Shown: positions 36,961 to 49,010, counted from the stretch's first letter. The stretch is DNA of 64,000 bases from Plantago elongata (GCA_036897095.1 JAYMSP010000002.1:1-64000); one strand, 5' to 3'. Translations and numbers: made by a program. Notes: generated by a model not told the origin, from the letters alone.

Positions 36961-37612
36961 CGCTGAAAAGTTTGAACTCCAAGTTCATTTTGTCCCAGTA
37001 AAATTAAAAATCGAGACATTTCAGTATCTCTAACCTCAAATATTCAGAAAACAAATATACAGTGTGACCAAAAGAAAAGCAAACATGTCTTTACTAGGAC
37101 TCGTTCTTCTGCCAAAACATCGAATTATATGAGACAGGGTAGGTAAGATCAGCAGTCCACCAAAACATCATGTAAAATGATTATACATGTAGCAAGACAT
37201 TACCCATGTAATGAATGCAATGCACAAGAAGGTGGAGAAATTGAAAGAGAAGAGAAAAAGGAACTTAATTATTAATTTATTATCCTAACCTAACAACAAA
37301 AGATGGCGGGAAGGACTGAAAATGAGCCAAAGTCTACATTATTTATTAATAAACTAAGCACAAAGTATAATTCAATTTCACAATATATCGAATCAATCGT
37401 CGTTGTTTTGGTTCCATCTAACACTCCTTATTTTTCTCTGATTTGCTTTTCCCAAAAGTCTTCTCTTCTTTCTCTGTTCCCATTTCCACAACCAATTTTC
37501 ACCTCTTCCTCTCAAAACTTTCAATCCACACACTACCTGGTTGTTGATTGTGTCAATCGCTATTCTACATTACCTCGAATCGAACAGATACGATCATCAT
37601 TAGGTTACACAA

Positions 37613-40600
37613 ATGGGGAGTTACAATTATTACAAAATGTTCGGGTGTTTCAACAGAAAGTTTAAGATCAGCGAGTCGGAGCCTCCACCGGACGTTAGGG
37701 TGCTGTTCGACCATTACGCCGATAAGGCTGAGCACATGTCCGCGGATCAGCTTCTGAGGTTCCTGGTGGAGCACCAGGGTGAGGCGGATTGCACGGTGGA
37801 TGACGCGGAGGCGATCGTCCAGCACGTGTCTCACCGGAGGCATCACTCGGTTAAGCGGACAGGGATCACTCTCGAGGACTTTTTCTATTTTCTCTTCCAG
37901 GATGATGTTAATGGACCTATTGTGTCTCAGGTTTGTACTGTTTCATGTGTTTTTTGTCTATGTAGATGCACTTGTGATTTATCGTGTTAGTATATCTTAG
38001 CATGTTTTGTTGAAAATTGAATGTGTGTTGAAGAAATAGTGAGAAGTTCTAAGCAATAGTTGGTCGATTTAATCATGAGTAACGATGGCATTGTCATGGT
38101 GATTTATCATGTTACTTTATCTTAGCATGTTTCGTCTCGATTGAATGTATGTTGAAGAAACAGTGAAAAATTCTAAGCAATAGTTGCTACTCTTAGTCGA
38201 TTTAATTATGATTAACATATGGAGACTGAGCAATGAGATTATCACGGCGATTTATTATGTTATACTTGGCATGTTTTGGCTCGATTGAATGTATGTTGAA
38301 GAAACAGTGAAAGGTCTGAAGCACTAGATACTATTCTTGCTCAATTTAATTACAAGTAACATACGGAGAGTGGGTGAGGCCGTGAGGGTTGAGGGGGCTA
38401 TAGTTTGACATGAGAATTTTCTTTTGGTTGTAAGTGATTGGAATTGATTCTGAGGCTTCAACTGAATAAGTACAATTATGTTGGTTTTCAGGAATTATAT
38501 CACCTGCTTCAAGCTTGTGTGTATAAATGTGCTCACATGTTTCAAACCAGTGAGCGTGTTACTAGGGATGTATGTGATTAAATATTCGTTACACATGAAA
38601 ACAGCATGATGAGATTATAAATTACATGTTCTGGTTGCGTGTTACTGGGTTTGAATTTGAGTGCTACTATTTGGTTCAACTGGATCCTGTAAGAGTTTGA
38701 TATGTGTTAATAAACATTGCAAACTTTTGGATTTACTCTTGCAGTTTGTTTCCAGGTACACCATGATATGACGGCTCCATTGCAAGATTATTTCATATAT
38801 ACAGGGCACAATTCGTACTTAACCGGGAATCAGTTGAGCAGTGATTGTAGTGAAATTCCTATTATAAGAGCCCTGGAAAACGGTGTTAGAGGAATAGAAC
38901 TTGATCTATGGCCTAATTCTGGGAAATATGACATCCACGTACTTCATGGAAGGTATGGTAAGCTCCTATTTAATATTCTTTCTTTCCCATTTTGCTCCAT
39001 TGCTGTGAAAGTACCCACTATCTCATAAAAGTTGTATGAATTTTCATGAACTTACATGTATCAGATGTATGAATTGTAATAAACTTACAGGACCCTAACG
39101 ACTCCAGTACCACTTGTCAAATGCTTCAAGTCCATTAAGGAGCATGCTTTTGTTAAATCTCCATACCCTGTCATAATTACTTTAGAAGATCACCTTACAC
39201 CAGACCTACAAGCTAAAGTGGCAGAGGTAGGACTGGGATTTTAATCTGCTCTCACGTAATAATGCCAAAACTTTCATTCGTTGATTTCCTTCTGCTTTGA
39301 AAATTGTTTGCAGATGGTTACACAAATTTTTGGTGATATGTTGTATTGCCCAGAGTCAGGACATTTGGAAGAGTTTCCTTCACCTGAGGCCTTAAAGCAT
39401 AAAATCATACTCTCGACGAAACCACCCAAAGAGTACTTAGGATCTAGCAGTAACAACAATGGGGAAACTCCCTCACCAATTGGAAAAGATTCATCCGATG
39501 ACGAACCATTAGCACAGGATAAATCAGATCCAGTAGAAGAGGGACCTCCAATTTATGACAAGGTATGATGTGAAACTTGTTTATTTGACTTTTGATTCTA
39601 GAGATTTGCACTGGGCTTTGTCTTTCAACATTCACTGTGACTCATTGGATTCCTTCATTGGGTCCAACATGTGTATACATACTTGTGGCAACGGTTCTCA
39701 GGCAGTCAGGCCTGAGCTCTGAAACCATGTTACTTGTGGGCACCTTCATCCTCTTAGAAGTCCTGGCTAAATGTCAAATGGAGAGAGGATTATGTAATGA
39801 GTTCTTGATCGTCGCTTAAGCCCATGTTAGATTTATTGTTGTCCAACAATGCTAATATATTAATTTTTTGTTCTTGAGCCCAGAGTGATAGTGACCAAGA
39901 ATACGAAGACATTGATATCTTTAAACCAAAGCCAGTCAATGCTGCACCAGAATATAAACGTCTTGTTGCCATTCCTGCTGGTGCGAAGGGCTTGAGGCAT
40001 GCACTTAAAGTCAAGACTGATGTAGTGCATTTGGGATTAGACGATGATATGGATGGTGAAACATCATCAACATTTGGAAAGGATTCATCTGATGAAGAAG
40101 TATCCGTGAGAGGGAAATCGGATTCAGCTGATCCTGAAGCTGGCAACAAGGTAAGAGTATGAAGCTATATGTTCTTTATTGACAATCGACACAATCATGA
40201 TAAGGTGCTGAAGTTTGTGAACGTATTCCCTATTCTTTCTTGTTTATAATTTATACTTGTTTCGTTTAGGCTCTGGGGGATTTTTTTTCTGGAATCCTGA
40301 GTGACAGTGATGAAGAAGATGAAGATAGTGATAACTCCAAGCCTAAATCTGGCATCCTAGCTGCACCACATTATAAGCGTCTCATTGCCATTCATGCTGG
40401 GAATGCAAAGAAGACAGGGATCAGACATTCATTAAGAACCAAGATTGACAAAGCAAATCGACTAAGTTTGAGCGAACAAGAGATGGAAAAGGCAGCATCA
40501 TTATATACGACCGATGTTGTGAGGTAGGCTGTGGTCTTATACTTGGGTGTTTTCTGGCACTATCCCTCATGACTTTTAGATTCTGTGTTTGGTGTGTACT

Positions 40601-42137
40601 TTGATTCTTAAAATATTCAAATTTGCTTGATAATGTTGTAGTGGTAGGGTAGGGAAACTTCACTTTTCTTTTTCTTCCCATACAAGCTAAAGAGAAAATG
40701 GCTCAATGTTTCTTATTGGAACGTGTTACCTATGCTTTACACTGCTCCTCTGTAGGTTCACTCAGAAAAATATATTGAGGGTTTTTCCTAAGGGAACACG
40801 AGTAACTTCATCAAACTTTAGACCGATTACCGGGTGGATGCATGGTGCCCAGATGGTTGCTTTCAATATGCAGGTTAATTTCTTAACCATAGGGTGCTTG
40901 GTAGATATAAGATTTTAAAACCAATTCACTTTACAGTTTTGGTAGTTTTTATCTGATCTAATTTTCTTAAGGTTGCCAGTCTGGTTGAATATACAACTTA
41001 TTTCGTGGTTCTGAGATAGATAATAATGTCAATGGGGCGATTCCCAAAAGGCTCCATTGATCTCAAATTTACTCAACTCTCTGCATCATGAAGAAACTGA
41101 ATGTGAACCATTTATATATTAATGTTTTTTCTACCAAAATATGATGTTTCAGAACAAGAAATATCATCATACATTTTCAATTCAATTTTGTTCACTAGCA
41201 GGTTAAATGCATTTGTGTTATGCTATTTCTTGCCGAGTTCATAACTATACTGATTTGCAGGGATATGGAAAATCTCTTTGGATGATGCATGGATTATTTA
41301 GATCAAATGGAAGCTGTGGTTATGTGAAGAAGCCTGATCTGCTAAGAAAGAGAGGTCCAAATGGCGAGGTGTTTGATCCCAAATTACCAATGCCTGTGAG
41401 GCAAAAATTAAAGGTGAGAAAATTGCCTGTGTGGGGAATGTAATTCCTCTTTTGAACGGATATTCATGAGTTGTTCTATATGTCAGGTGACTGTCTACAT
41501 GGGAGACGGATGGCGTTTAGATTTCAGCCACACACATTTTGATGCATATTCACCACCTGACTTCTATACAGCGGTTAGCTTAGAGTAACTTGAACTACTT
41601 TCATTTCAATATATGGCAAGGGTAGCCTTATGCATCTATTTTTTCAAAAGAAAATATCAAATTGAAACCTCTCAATCTAATTATAAGCCTTAGTGTTCGG
41701 GGGAATTACTGACAAAATGGAGAAAGCTGCAAAAGTATCACATCCAAAATTTAAGTTTTCAAGTGAGAGAAGCTCAAACCAGAAATCTTTAACTGTTAAA
41801 ATACATTTTGCAAATCATGCTGCTAACAATCAATCTTTTGCAGGTTTATATAGTCGGTGTGCCTGCAGATGCAGCCAAGAGGAAAACTAGGATAATAGGA
41901 GACGATTGGACACCTTATTGGGATGAAGAGTTTACATTCCCACTAAGAGTTCCAGAGTTAGCTTTACTAAGGATAGAAGTACGAGAACACGATATATCAG
42001 AAAAGGATGATTTTGGTGGTCAAACGTGTTTGCCCGTATCTGAGTTGAGACCAGGGATACGATCAGTTCCCCTGTATGACAAGAAGGGCCAGAAATTTAA
42101 ATCTGTTAGGCTTCTTATGCGGTTTCAGTTTGAATGA
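37613..42137 (+). CDS. PLC6: phosphoinositide-specific phospholipase C, PLC6-like, with an extra linker exon
   Basis: Ten exons: 37613-37930, 38756-38952, 39091-39226, 39314-39562, 39884-40150, 40270-40523, 40756-40873, 41261-41413, 41487-41573 and 41844-42137. They give 690 residues, well above the roughly 610 of Arabidopsis PLC6. The order is an EF-hand-like N-terminus ([13 protein letters not shown] start), catalytic X domain, acidic linker, Y domain and C2 domain. Catalytic His124 (TGHNSYL) and His170 (VLHGRTLT) are present, as is ITLEDHL. The enzyme hydrolyses phosphoinositides at membranes in a calcium-dependent way; C2 has the usual [13 protein letters not shown] loop. The extra length is exon 5 (267 nt, 89 residues). 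Its first half repeats exon 6 and its second half repeats the end of exon 4. All phases are kept, so the copy appears translatable. Confidence 0.93.
37976..38375. repeat. three-copy tandem repeat in PLC6-like intron 1
   Basis: Copies of roughly 120-150 bp start near 37976, 38101 and 38249. Each has GATTTATxxTGTTA, AGCATGTTTxG or GGCATGTTTTG, GATTGAATGTxTGTTGAAGAAA, AGTGA and AGTAAC or a similar ending. The third is the most diverged. Confidence 0.8.
39443..40430 (+). repeat. internal duplication spanning PLC6-like exons 4-6
   Basis: Exon 4 end ([11 protein letters not shown]...KSD) recurs at the end of exon 5 ([11 protein letters not shown]...KSD). Exon 5 start (SDSDQEYED...[13 protein letters not shown]) recurs in exon 6 (SDSDEEDED...[13 protein letters not shown]). 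DNA similarity is visible in both pairs. The repeated unit therefore ran from the exon 4 tail through the intron into the exon 6 head. Confidence 0.85.
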
Positions 42138-42913
42138 CATCCATTTTTCCATATTTTTTTTGGTGTGCTTGCGTCCACAGTCCGCTTGTGGTTCTTGTGA
42201 GATTAACTGGTGAAGTTAAATAGGTCAGGTTCTTTGTATAGTAATTCTTGCAGTTATATGAAACCACATAGAAAATACTGGAATATGACTTAGTTTTATC
42301 ATCTTTATCAATTTTGATGTGTTGTTTATAATGTTATATACTTTAAGCCATCCCTTCGACATGAACAAATTTATCATTACTACGGTCTACATATCTAATC
42401 ACCATTCTTTACGGAGAATATTCACCCATAAGCATGAGAGCTTGTAATTCAACAATAAAACACTTTTTTTTTCCTAAAATACTCAACAAACACTTTGACC
42501 ACCTAAATATTTACTCAACTCAATAATTTAATTCTATAGCAATCAACCATTAACTGTCCTAAAAGTTGGCATATGGAAATTAATTAATATTATGGAATAA
42601 GAAGAAGGTTCCTCCCCTTAATAAATCACGTCTCTTAATTTCATTCCATAATTATCCAGTCTCTTAATTTCTATCCATAATTATATCCAGTGGAATTCTT
42701 CAGTATGACTAGTATATATATGCTCACTGTGATCACTAAACCCTCATTAGATTCGTATTACATGTTCCTGTCACCGAAATCCATCAAAATGACAGGAACA
42801 GAAAGCGTCGAGCAGACAAGAATGCTGCTCATAATGATGATTCAGATCCTGACTTACTCTTAACAAGAAACAATAATTCCCAACCAACTGGAAACTCGTG
42901 TAGTGCAGGAAGG
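42138..42913. other. spacer upstream of B3 gene
   Basis: PLC6-like 3' UTR then AT-rich DNA. From about 42740 an open frame leads into the B3 coding sequence without an in-frame ATG (about 57 codons, basic and acidic patches such as RNRKRRADKN). It may be coding if a 5' exon exists, but none was found. Confidence 0.45.
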
Positions 42914-43384
42914 ATGACTAGAGGAGGTTTTTTAGATGATCATAGTGGTCGCTTGAGTAAAGAGATGGATACAAAATTGCAATATTCAGGATGTCATGAC
43001 AACCCTCAACCAAACCGAAGACCCGCTACTCAGTTGTTGAAGAAGCAGGGGGCAGATGAAGATGTACTTGAAGTTTATATGCAACCTTCCTATGTTTATC
43101 CGACTTGTTTTGTGTGTATGTCGAGAAGATGGGCACTGGAGCATATTGTTAAATCACAAGATTTGTTGTTTCACAAAGATGGAAAGACATGGGAAGTTGT
43201 ATTTTACATCAGGAATCATACAGCTGGAATAGGGAAAGCGGGTTGGAAGGCTTTCTTGAATGAGAACAGCGTGGGAGAGGGAGATCGGTGCTATATCAGC
43301 GTAGTTCCAGGTTCGCGAGATCCTATTACTTTGGATGTTCGCATTGTTCGTGCAGATGGTGTTAAGAATGAAGAAAAGTGCTAA
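42914..43384 (+). CDS. single B3-domain protein (REM-like), possibly truncated
   Basis: The open frame from 42914 encodes 156 residues. Residues of about 52-150 match a plant B3 DNA-binding domain: SRRWALEHI, DGKTWEV near the middle, GKAGWKAF, EGDRCY and a closing VRIVRA strand. B3 proteins of the REM class bind DNA in the nucleus. The coding frame stays open about 170 bp upstream of this ATG, so the 5' end may be missing or lie in an unseen exon. A perfect 54-bp tandem duplication starts inside the last codons and continues past the stop. It could be a live short gene or a decaying remnant of a larger REM gene. Confidence 0.6.
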   Translation: MTRGGFLDDHSGRLSKEMDTKLQYSGCHDNPQPNRRPATQLLKKQGADEDVLEVYMQPSYVYPTCFVCMSRRWALEHIVKSQDLLFHKDGKTWEVVFYIRNHTAGIGKAGWKAFLNENSVGEGDRCYISVVPGSRDPITLDVRIVRADGVKNEEKC

Positions 43385-43454
43385 TTATGCAGGTTGCCAA
43401 TTCGTGCAGATGGTGTTAAGAATGAAGAAAAGTGCTAATTATGCAGGTTGCCAA
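43347..43454. repeat. perfect 54-bp tandem duplication across B3 stop codon
   Basis: Units 43347-43400 and 43401-43454 are identical, both starting TTCGTGCAGATGG and ending AGGTTGCCAA. The first copy contains the C-terminal codons and stop; the second lies in the 3' flank. Confidence 0.95.
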
Positions 43455-44133
43455 CATGAAACTCAAAACCCTACTCATGTGAACTTAAAAGCGATATTAT
43501 AGGTACCTCCCCCGGACAAAGGAAATAATTCACAAATAATTTTCGTGCATTTCAGTTTCCACAATTTCCTTTTATCATAATCGTAACAAGTCAGATTAGT
43601 CACGGTTGTAACCAGTCAGTTGCTAAACAGTTACGGTTAAAAACAAACATTAATAGTTATTAATAACTTTGCTAAATAATCTATGACATTTTGTATAAGT
43701 CCATATTGCAAGAGTAGGAGAGTCCCGAAATGTATTTTTTGTTTTGACAGCATCAGTAATATATTAGAAATTATTAATTTTTTCTCCATTTGGATTATGA
43801 TGTTTTTTTTTGGATTGACGACCAAATGGCGCCAAATATGATAAAGTTTAAAAGTTGGCATCTATTCTTTCTTTCTTGTCATTCTTCCTCTCCAAATCAA
43901 ACCAGAATCGAATAAAGCTTGAAAACCTTACTTTAATCCCAATCCCACGAGTAATTCATGTATAATCAATCATGTCCTCTTAGCTTTTCAATTTCAATAT
44001 ACTATCAATTCCCCTTTTCCGTAATGGGAATCGCATTTGCTTTGGATTTCCCAATTTTTTATACAACTCTATCGAATTTCCCCAAAACTATATACCAAAA
44101 TGACTCGATTCCCTCTCAATCTGGTTCACCTCC
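43385..44133. other. promoter region of PLC2-like gene A
   Basis: Second copy of the 54-bp repeat, then AT-rich DNA and a leader. No additional gene supported. Confidence 0.5.
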
Positions 44134-47100
44134 ATGTCCAAGCAAACGTACAGAGTCTGCCTTTGCTTCCGGCGGCGATTCCGCCTTGCTGCCGCGGAGC
44201 CGCCGGCGGATGTGAGGTCGATTTTCAGCCGGTATTCGGAGAACGGTGTGATGAGCTCCGATCTGCTCCGGAGGTTCCTGGATGAGGTTCAGGGGGAAGG
44301 CGGTGTTACGGCGGAGCAGGTGCAGGGGATTATGGATGGTCATGAGATGAAACATTTGCACAACTTTTTTCATCGGAGAGGACTCACGCTAGAGGCGTTT
44401 TTTAAGTGGTTGTTTGCCAGTGCTAATTCGCCTCTTGATTATAAGATTGGGGTATATTTTGAGCTTTCTGAATTTCGAAATAGATTGGTTTTGGTGCTGC
44501 GTTTGTGAATACATGAGATGAGATGTTTTCATGTCCAGTTATTATTATACCTTAGATTAAGCATAAGCTGATTCATTGACAGTGTATGTTGCGAATTAGC
44601 TCCGTGCCTCGATTTTGTTTAATTTTGAGTGAGTTTGACTGCTATATTTACCTGTTTGTTTTATTTTAGTATTTGGTAATATAAAGGTGGTGCACAAGAA
44701 TGTCTTAATGTCTATATGAATATGCACTACACACTTTGGTTTGCTATAGGGTGACATAAATCTACAGGGAAAATCCTGCTTATCTTGGTAGGGGAAGGAA
44801 TCGTGTGCTTTTGCTTAGGTGTCTTATGGTTTTTTTTGCAATGTAAGCTACCAAGTAAAATAGAGTTGAGTGGTGTAGAGGGTGTCTTCTTCAAATGCCA
44901 ATAATACCAGTCTAAAACGAATGTAAAATGCAAACTTATGGTAGAGTTGAGCAATGTGTCAATCAAATAACAGGTTCCGAAGTAAAGGATACATAGAAAG
45001 AAGATATTGGGTTTGTGGTATATGTGCTAGTGGCAAGTAACTTGCTTTGCTGGTTAAGCATCATAAGTCATAACATTTCTCTGTGTGTTCTTGTCTGGTG
45101 TATTTGGTACTCGGGCTTCGTAAAGTAGCAAGTTATAAACATATTGACTTATTTGTTTTTTGCGCTTCAGGTTCACCATGATATGACTGCTCCATTGTCA
45201 CATTATTTTATATGTACAAGCCACAATACCTACCTAACAGGGAATCAGTTGAGCAGTGACAGCAGTGAAATTCCTATCATACGTGCACTGCAAGCAGGTG
45301 TAAGAGGAATCGAACTGGATATGTGGCCCAATTCTTCGAAAGATAATGTGGACATCAAACATGGAAGGTATGAATATAATAGGCCAATGCTCCAGATTAT
45401 TTTGTTCATCTTCAGTTCTACTGCACATCAACTAAAACCCTTAATCTACTATGTGCTTTGCTATTACAATATACAGTATTCCTTATGAAATCTTTTGTAT
45501 GTGCTAATATTGAATATATTTCTGATTTACTTCTCAAAGGCATCAATGCATGCTTGCAAGATTACTGATCACTGTTGATATCTCTTGCATAAAAGTAACT
45601 ACAAGATTACTGATCACTGTTGATCATTTGTTGTAGAAAGTCTGTATTTCATATTTCATGTCTCTGTATGCGAACTCGTTGTCCAAATTTCTTATGAGTT
45701 AAACATGTCTTTCTGTAGGACTCTCACTACGCCTGTGGAGCTCATTAAATGTTTGAGGTCAATTAAGGAGCATGCATTTACCGCATCTGAGTATCCAGTA
45801 ATAATAACACTTGAAGATCATCTTACTGCTGATCTTCAAGCTCTAGCTGCTGAGGTATACATACACCTTTTAATCTTCTATTACAAATAAATTAAATAAA
45901 CTGACAACTTCATAATTCGTGTCATTCTAGATGATAACTCAAACATTCGGAGACATACTGTATTCCCCTGGTCCTGAGCTTATATCAGAGTTCCCCTCCC
46001 CGGAATCGCTGAAAAGGCGAATTATTATATCAACTAAACCACCCGTTGAGACCAGAAAGGTTGAAGTTCAAGAAAGCAACTCAGAGAAGATAGAGAGTTC
46101 AACTGAAGATGAAGCTGGCAGGAGAGAAACTAAACTGGCTGTTGAGACTAAAAAGCTTGAAGTCCGACTAAGCAGCTCAGAGAAGATTGCAATTTCGTTT
46201 GAAAATGAAGCTTGGAGGAGTGACACTGGGCATTATAAACAATCTACTGATTCTGATAAGGTGCATTGTTAATAGCAGCTAGGCTATTTGTTCTCTTGTT
46301 TTGCTTACTTTTTGTGTTTTTTTGAGTGCCTGTTTTGCTTACTTGAGGACGTATACTTTAGGATGATGACTTGGAGGAGCAGAATGACAGTGACAAAGAG
46401 AATGATGAGGAAGAAAAGTTACAGCAGCAAGTGTCATTAGAATACAGGAATTTGATTGCTATTCCAGCTGGGAAGGCAAAGGGGAAGTTGCATGATTGGC
46501 TGAGAGTCGATTCTATTAGTGGAAAACGCCTTAGCTTAAGTGAGATAGTCTTTGGAAAAGCCATACCAGAGTATGGAAAAGAAATTATCAGGTATAACCT
46601 ACCATACATGAATGTTCTTATCTCATTTTTACCTTGTAAAGAATCCTTATGCAAATACTAAGACATCATAATTTTTCATAGATTTACTCAGCAGAATCTA
46701 TTGAGAGTATACCCTAAAGCGATACGGGTTGATTCCTCCAATTTTAATCCGTTAAGTGCATGGATGCATGGAGCCCAGATGGTTGCATTAAACATGCAGG
46801 TTAGTAATTAATGATTTTTCATCAAAAGGATTATTGATTGTTTCTGTGAAGCAATAAGAAGGTAGATCTCTAAAGTGACTTTGAGTTGAAGATGAGTTGT
46901 GGACTAAATTACAGATACATGCTATATATTTTTTAACAGGGTTATGGGAAATCACTTTGGTTGATGCATGGAATGTTCAGGGCTAATGGTGGTTGTGGAT
47001 ATGTTAAAAAGCCGGATTTTCTATTGAAGTTTGGTCCGGATAGTGAGCTCGTTGAACCTGGAGTCATTTTACCGGTCAAGACTACTTTAAAGGTAAGTTA

Positions 47101-47691
47101 AGTTCTGGAAAGACTCATGCTAATAAGGAAGATACTTGATGTTCACAATTTGCTAAACTACTTGCATTTGAATAGGTCACTATATATATGGGCGAGGGAT
47201 GGTATTATGATTTCTCGCATACACATTTCGATAGCTATTCTCCCCCAGATTTATATGCAAGGGTAAGTTTATCATGCTTTTGGCATTTGACATTCTTTCC
47301 ATGAGATGTATTCTAAATTCTGTTTGTTCTGGTTAATGGTAGTCTTTATCAATAACTACTATTGCTATTCTTAATGATCATATACACCTATTTGCAGGTA
47401 GGAATTGCTGGAGTCACTGCCGATAAAACAAAGAAGAAAACAAAGACTGCGGAAGACAGTTGGATTCCTACATGGGATGAGGTGTTCGAATTCCCTTTAA
47501 CAACTCCCGAACTGGCTCTGCTTCGGATTGAAGTCCGTGAGGATGACCCATCAGGAAAAGGTAAACTTGCAGGCCAAACATGCCTGCCAGTTTGGGAGCT
47601 CCGGAAAGGTATCCGAGCAGTTTCACTTTGTAATCGCAAGGGGGTAAAGTACAAGTGCGTGAAGCTTCTCATGAGATTTGAATTTGTTTGA
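44134..47691 (+). CDS. PLC2: phosphoinositide-specific phospholipase C, PLC2-like copy A
   Basis: Nine exons: 44134-44451, 45171-45367, 45719-45854, 45931-46260, 46362-46591, 46682-46799, 46940-47092, 47176-47262 and 47398-47691. They give 620 residues, starting [16 protein letters not shown] as in PLC2. Domains are an EF-hand-like region, X with His124 (TSHNTYL) and His170 (IKHGRTLT), an acidic linker, Y, then C2. The linker in exon 4 contains a 32-residue tandem repeat: [13 protein letters not shown] at about nt 46045 and [13 protein letters not shown] at 46141. In C2 the usual SEKDDFGGQ loop reads [10 protein letters not shown], losing acidic residues. Same strand and same exon phases as its three relatives, consistent with tandem duplication. 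Confidence 0.93.
46045..46236 (+). repeat. 96-bp in-frame tandem repeat in PLC2-A linker
   Basis: Two 96-nt copies begin at 46045 and 46141 with GTTGAGACxAxAAAGxTTGA. Each encodes 32 residues with VET[RK]K[VL]EV, SEKI and an acidic E-x-EA[GW]R core. Divergence between copies is moderate. Confidence 0.85.
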
Positions 47692-49010
47692 CACTTAACA
47701 GTAGATTCGTCATATGAGTTACAAGTTACAGTCCAGGTTTTCGTCTTTGGTGATGGTTGCGCGAGTGTTTCTTTGTCGATATAGTAGTCTTGGTCAAACA
47801 GCAGAATATATTAGTAGTAACATGTATAGGGCAATCTGCTGTTGTGTGACTTGCACTAGAAATTTGCTAGACATCATTGTTATCACTTATTTAAGCAACA
47901 AATTAATATTGCTAGAGGTTCATTTCTGTGACTGACTGACTGTAGGCTGTTTGATTGGTCATGGTATGATGAAATCCTTTTTTTTTTGTTTTTTGATGAA
48001 GTTGATACCTTATCTAACATTTAACGCAATAATTCGAGGCTTTCTTCTTTGATGGTAGAGTATGTCAGAGTGATTACTCCATATCCATACGCTATTAAAA
48101 TCTACGACCAACGGTTGAACCAAGTTGGATACAAAACTAAGGTTTTGTCCATAACTGGTTCATTAAATTGAACAAGTTGGAACATGGTGCTCAAGTCTGG
48201 GCTACTCTGCAGAAGCAGAGTGCCAGTGTGTAAATGGATAAAGAAAACTTTTGTGATTGTTCACTTGTTTTCACACTCATAAATTCTGGTTCATTTCTTC
48301 TTGTCCTACACTAGAAGTCTGCAACTAAATGAATTCAATGACATTATTTTTTATTGCTGCATCATCTTACTACGTGATCTTTGCATTTTCGTTTTAATTT
48401 CTTTGTACACGTTAAACAATTTAACGACTCTGAAAGTTAGTTGAGTGTGAACAAGAAGAAAAATAATGTACCGTGTGAAGAGACACGGGATCCAACAAAA
48501 CTAGCATTATTTAATACTTGAGTACATTATATTATAGAACGAACGAGGACAGCAACAAGATGTTTACACTTAGTATTTAGAAAAACAACACTCTAAATCA
48601 CCGTAATGACCTTTGTCACTAACCTTTAGTGTCTGCATACCCAGTTTCTAATATATTTTTAACTGAGTTGTGAAAAATCACATTTGAAACATATTTAAAA
48701 ATTTTGATTTGGAGAAAAAGTGGATATTTTAACGAACTATACTAAAATGAACGATCTTAGTAGAGAACATGTACCTTTAGCTCATAATAATATTCTATAA
48801 ATGTTATTTTGCTTGAAAAAATTGGAGGGGTAAAACTGTAAGCTCATAGAAAAACTGTAAAGAAACCAAGAAAATCAGATGGGCTGGACATGGTAGTTTC
48901 GTACCTGTCTGAAAAGGTATTACTTAGTATAATAGTCTATCACCATCATCATAATATAATGCCCTTTGGATTGAAACTCATGCTCTGAAATCAAATCCAT
49001 TTTCATTCTC
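47692..49010. other. spacer between PLC2-like A and B
   Basis: PLC2-A 3' UTR followed by AT-rich DNA and the presumed PLC2-B promoter. No further gene or element recognised. Confidence 0.5.

Larger units (their letters stand above)
34024..37612. other. 3.6 kb intergenic region
   Basis: The proximal part is 3' UTR of the RGG gene. Further on are a 41-bp duplication (34686-34767), a CGAGCTC-rich repeat (36310-36620), a 108-bp tandem duplication (36745-36960) and the PLC6-like promoter and leader. No further gene is supported. An open frame from 37303 overlaps the PLC start in another frame and was not called. Confidence 0.55.

Noticed and set aside
37303-37665. 120-codon open frame overlapping the PLC6-like start
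   Set aside because: No family resemblance and conflicts with the conserved PLC N-terminus; if transcribed it would be an upstream ORF, but I cannot place the transcript start.
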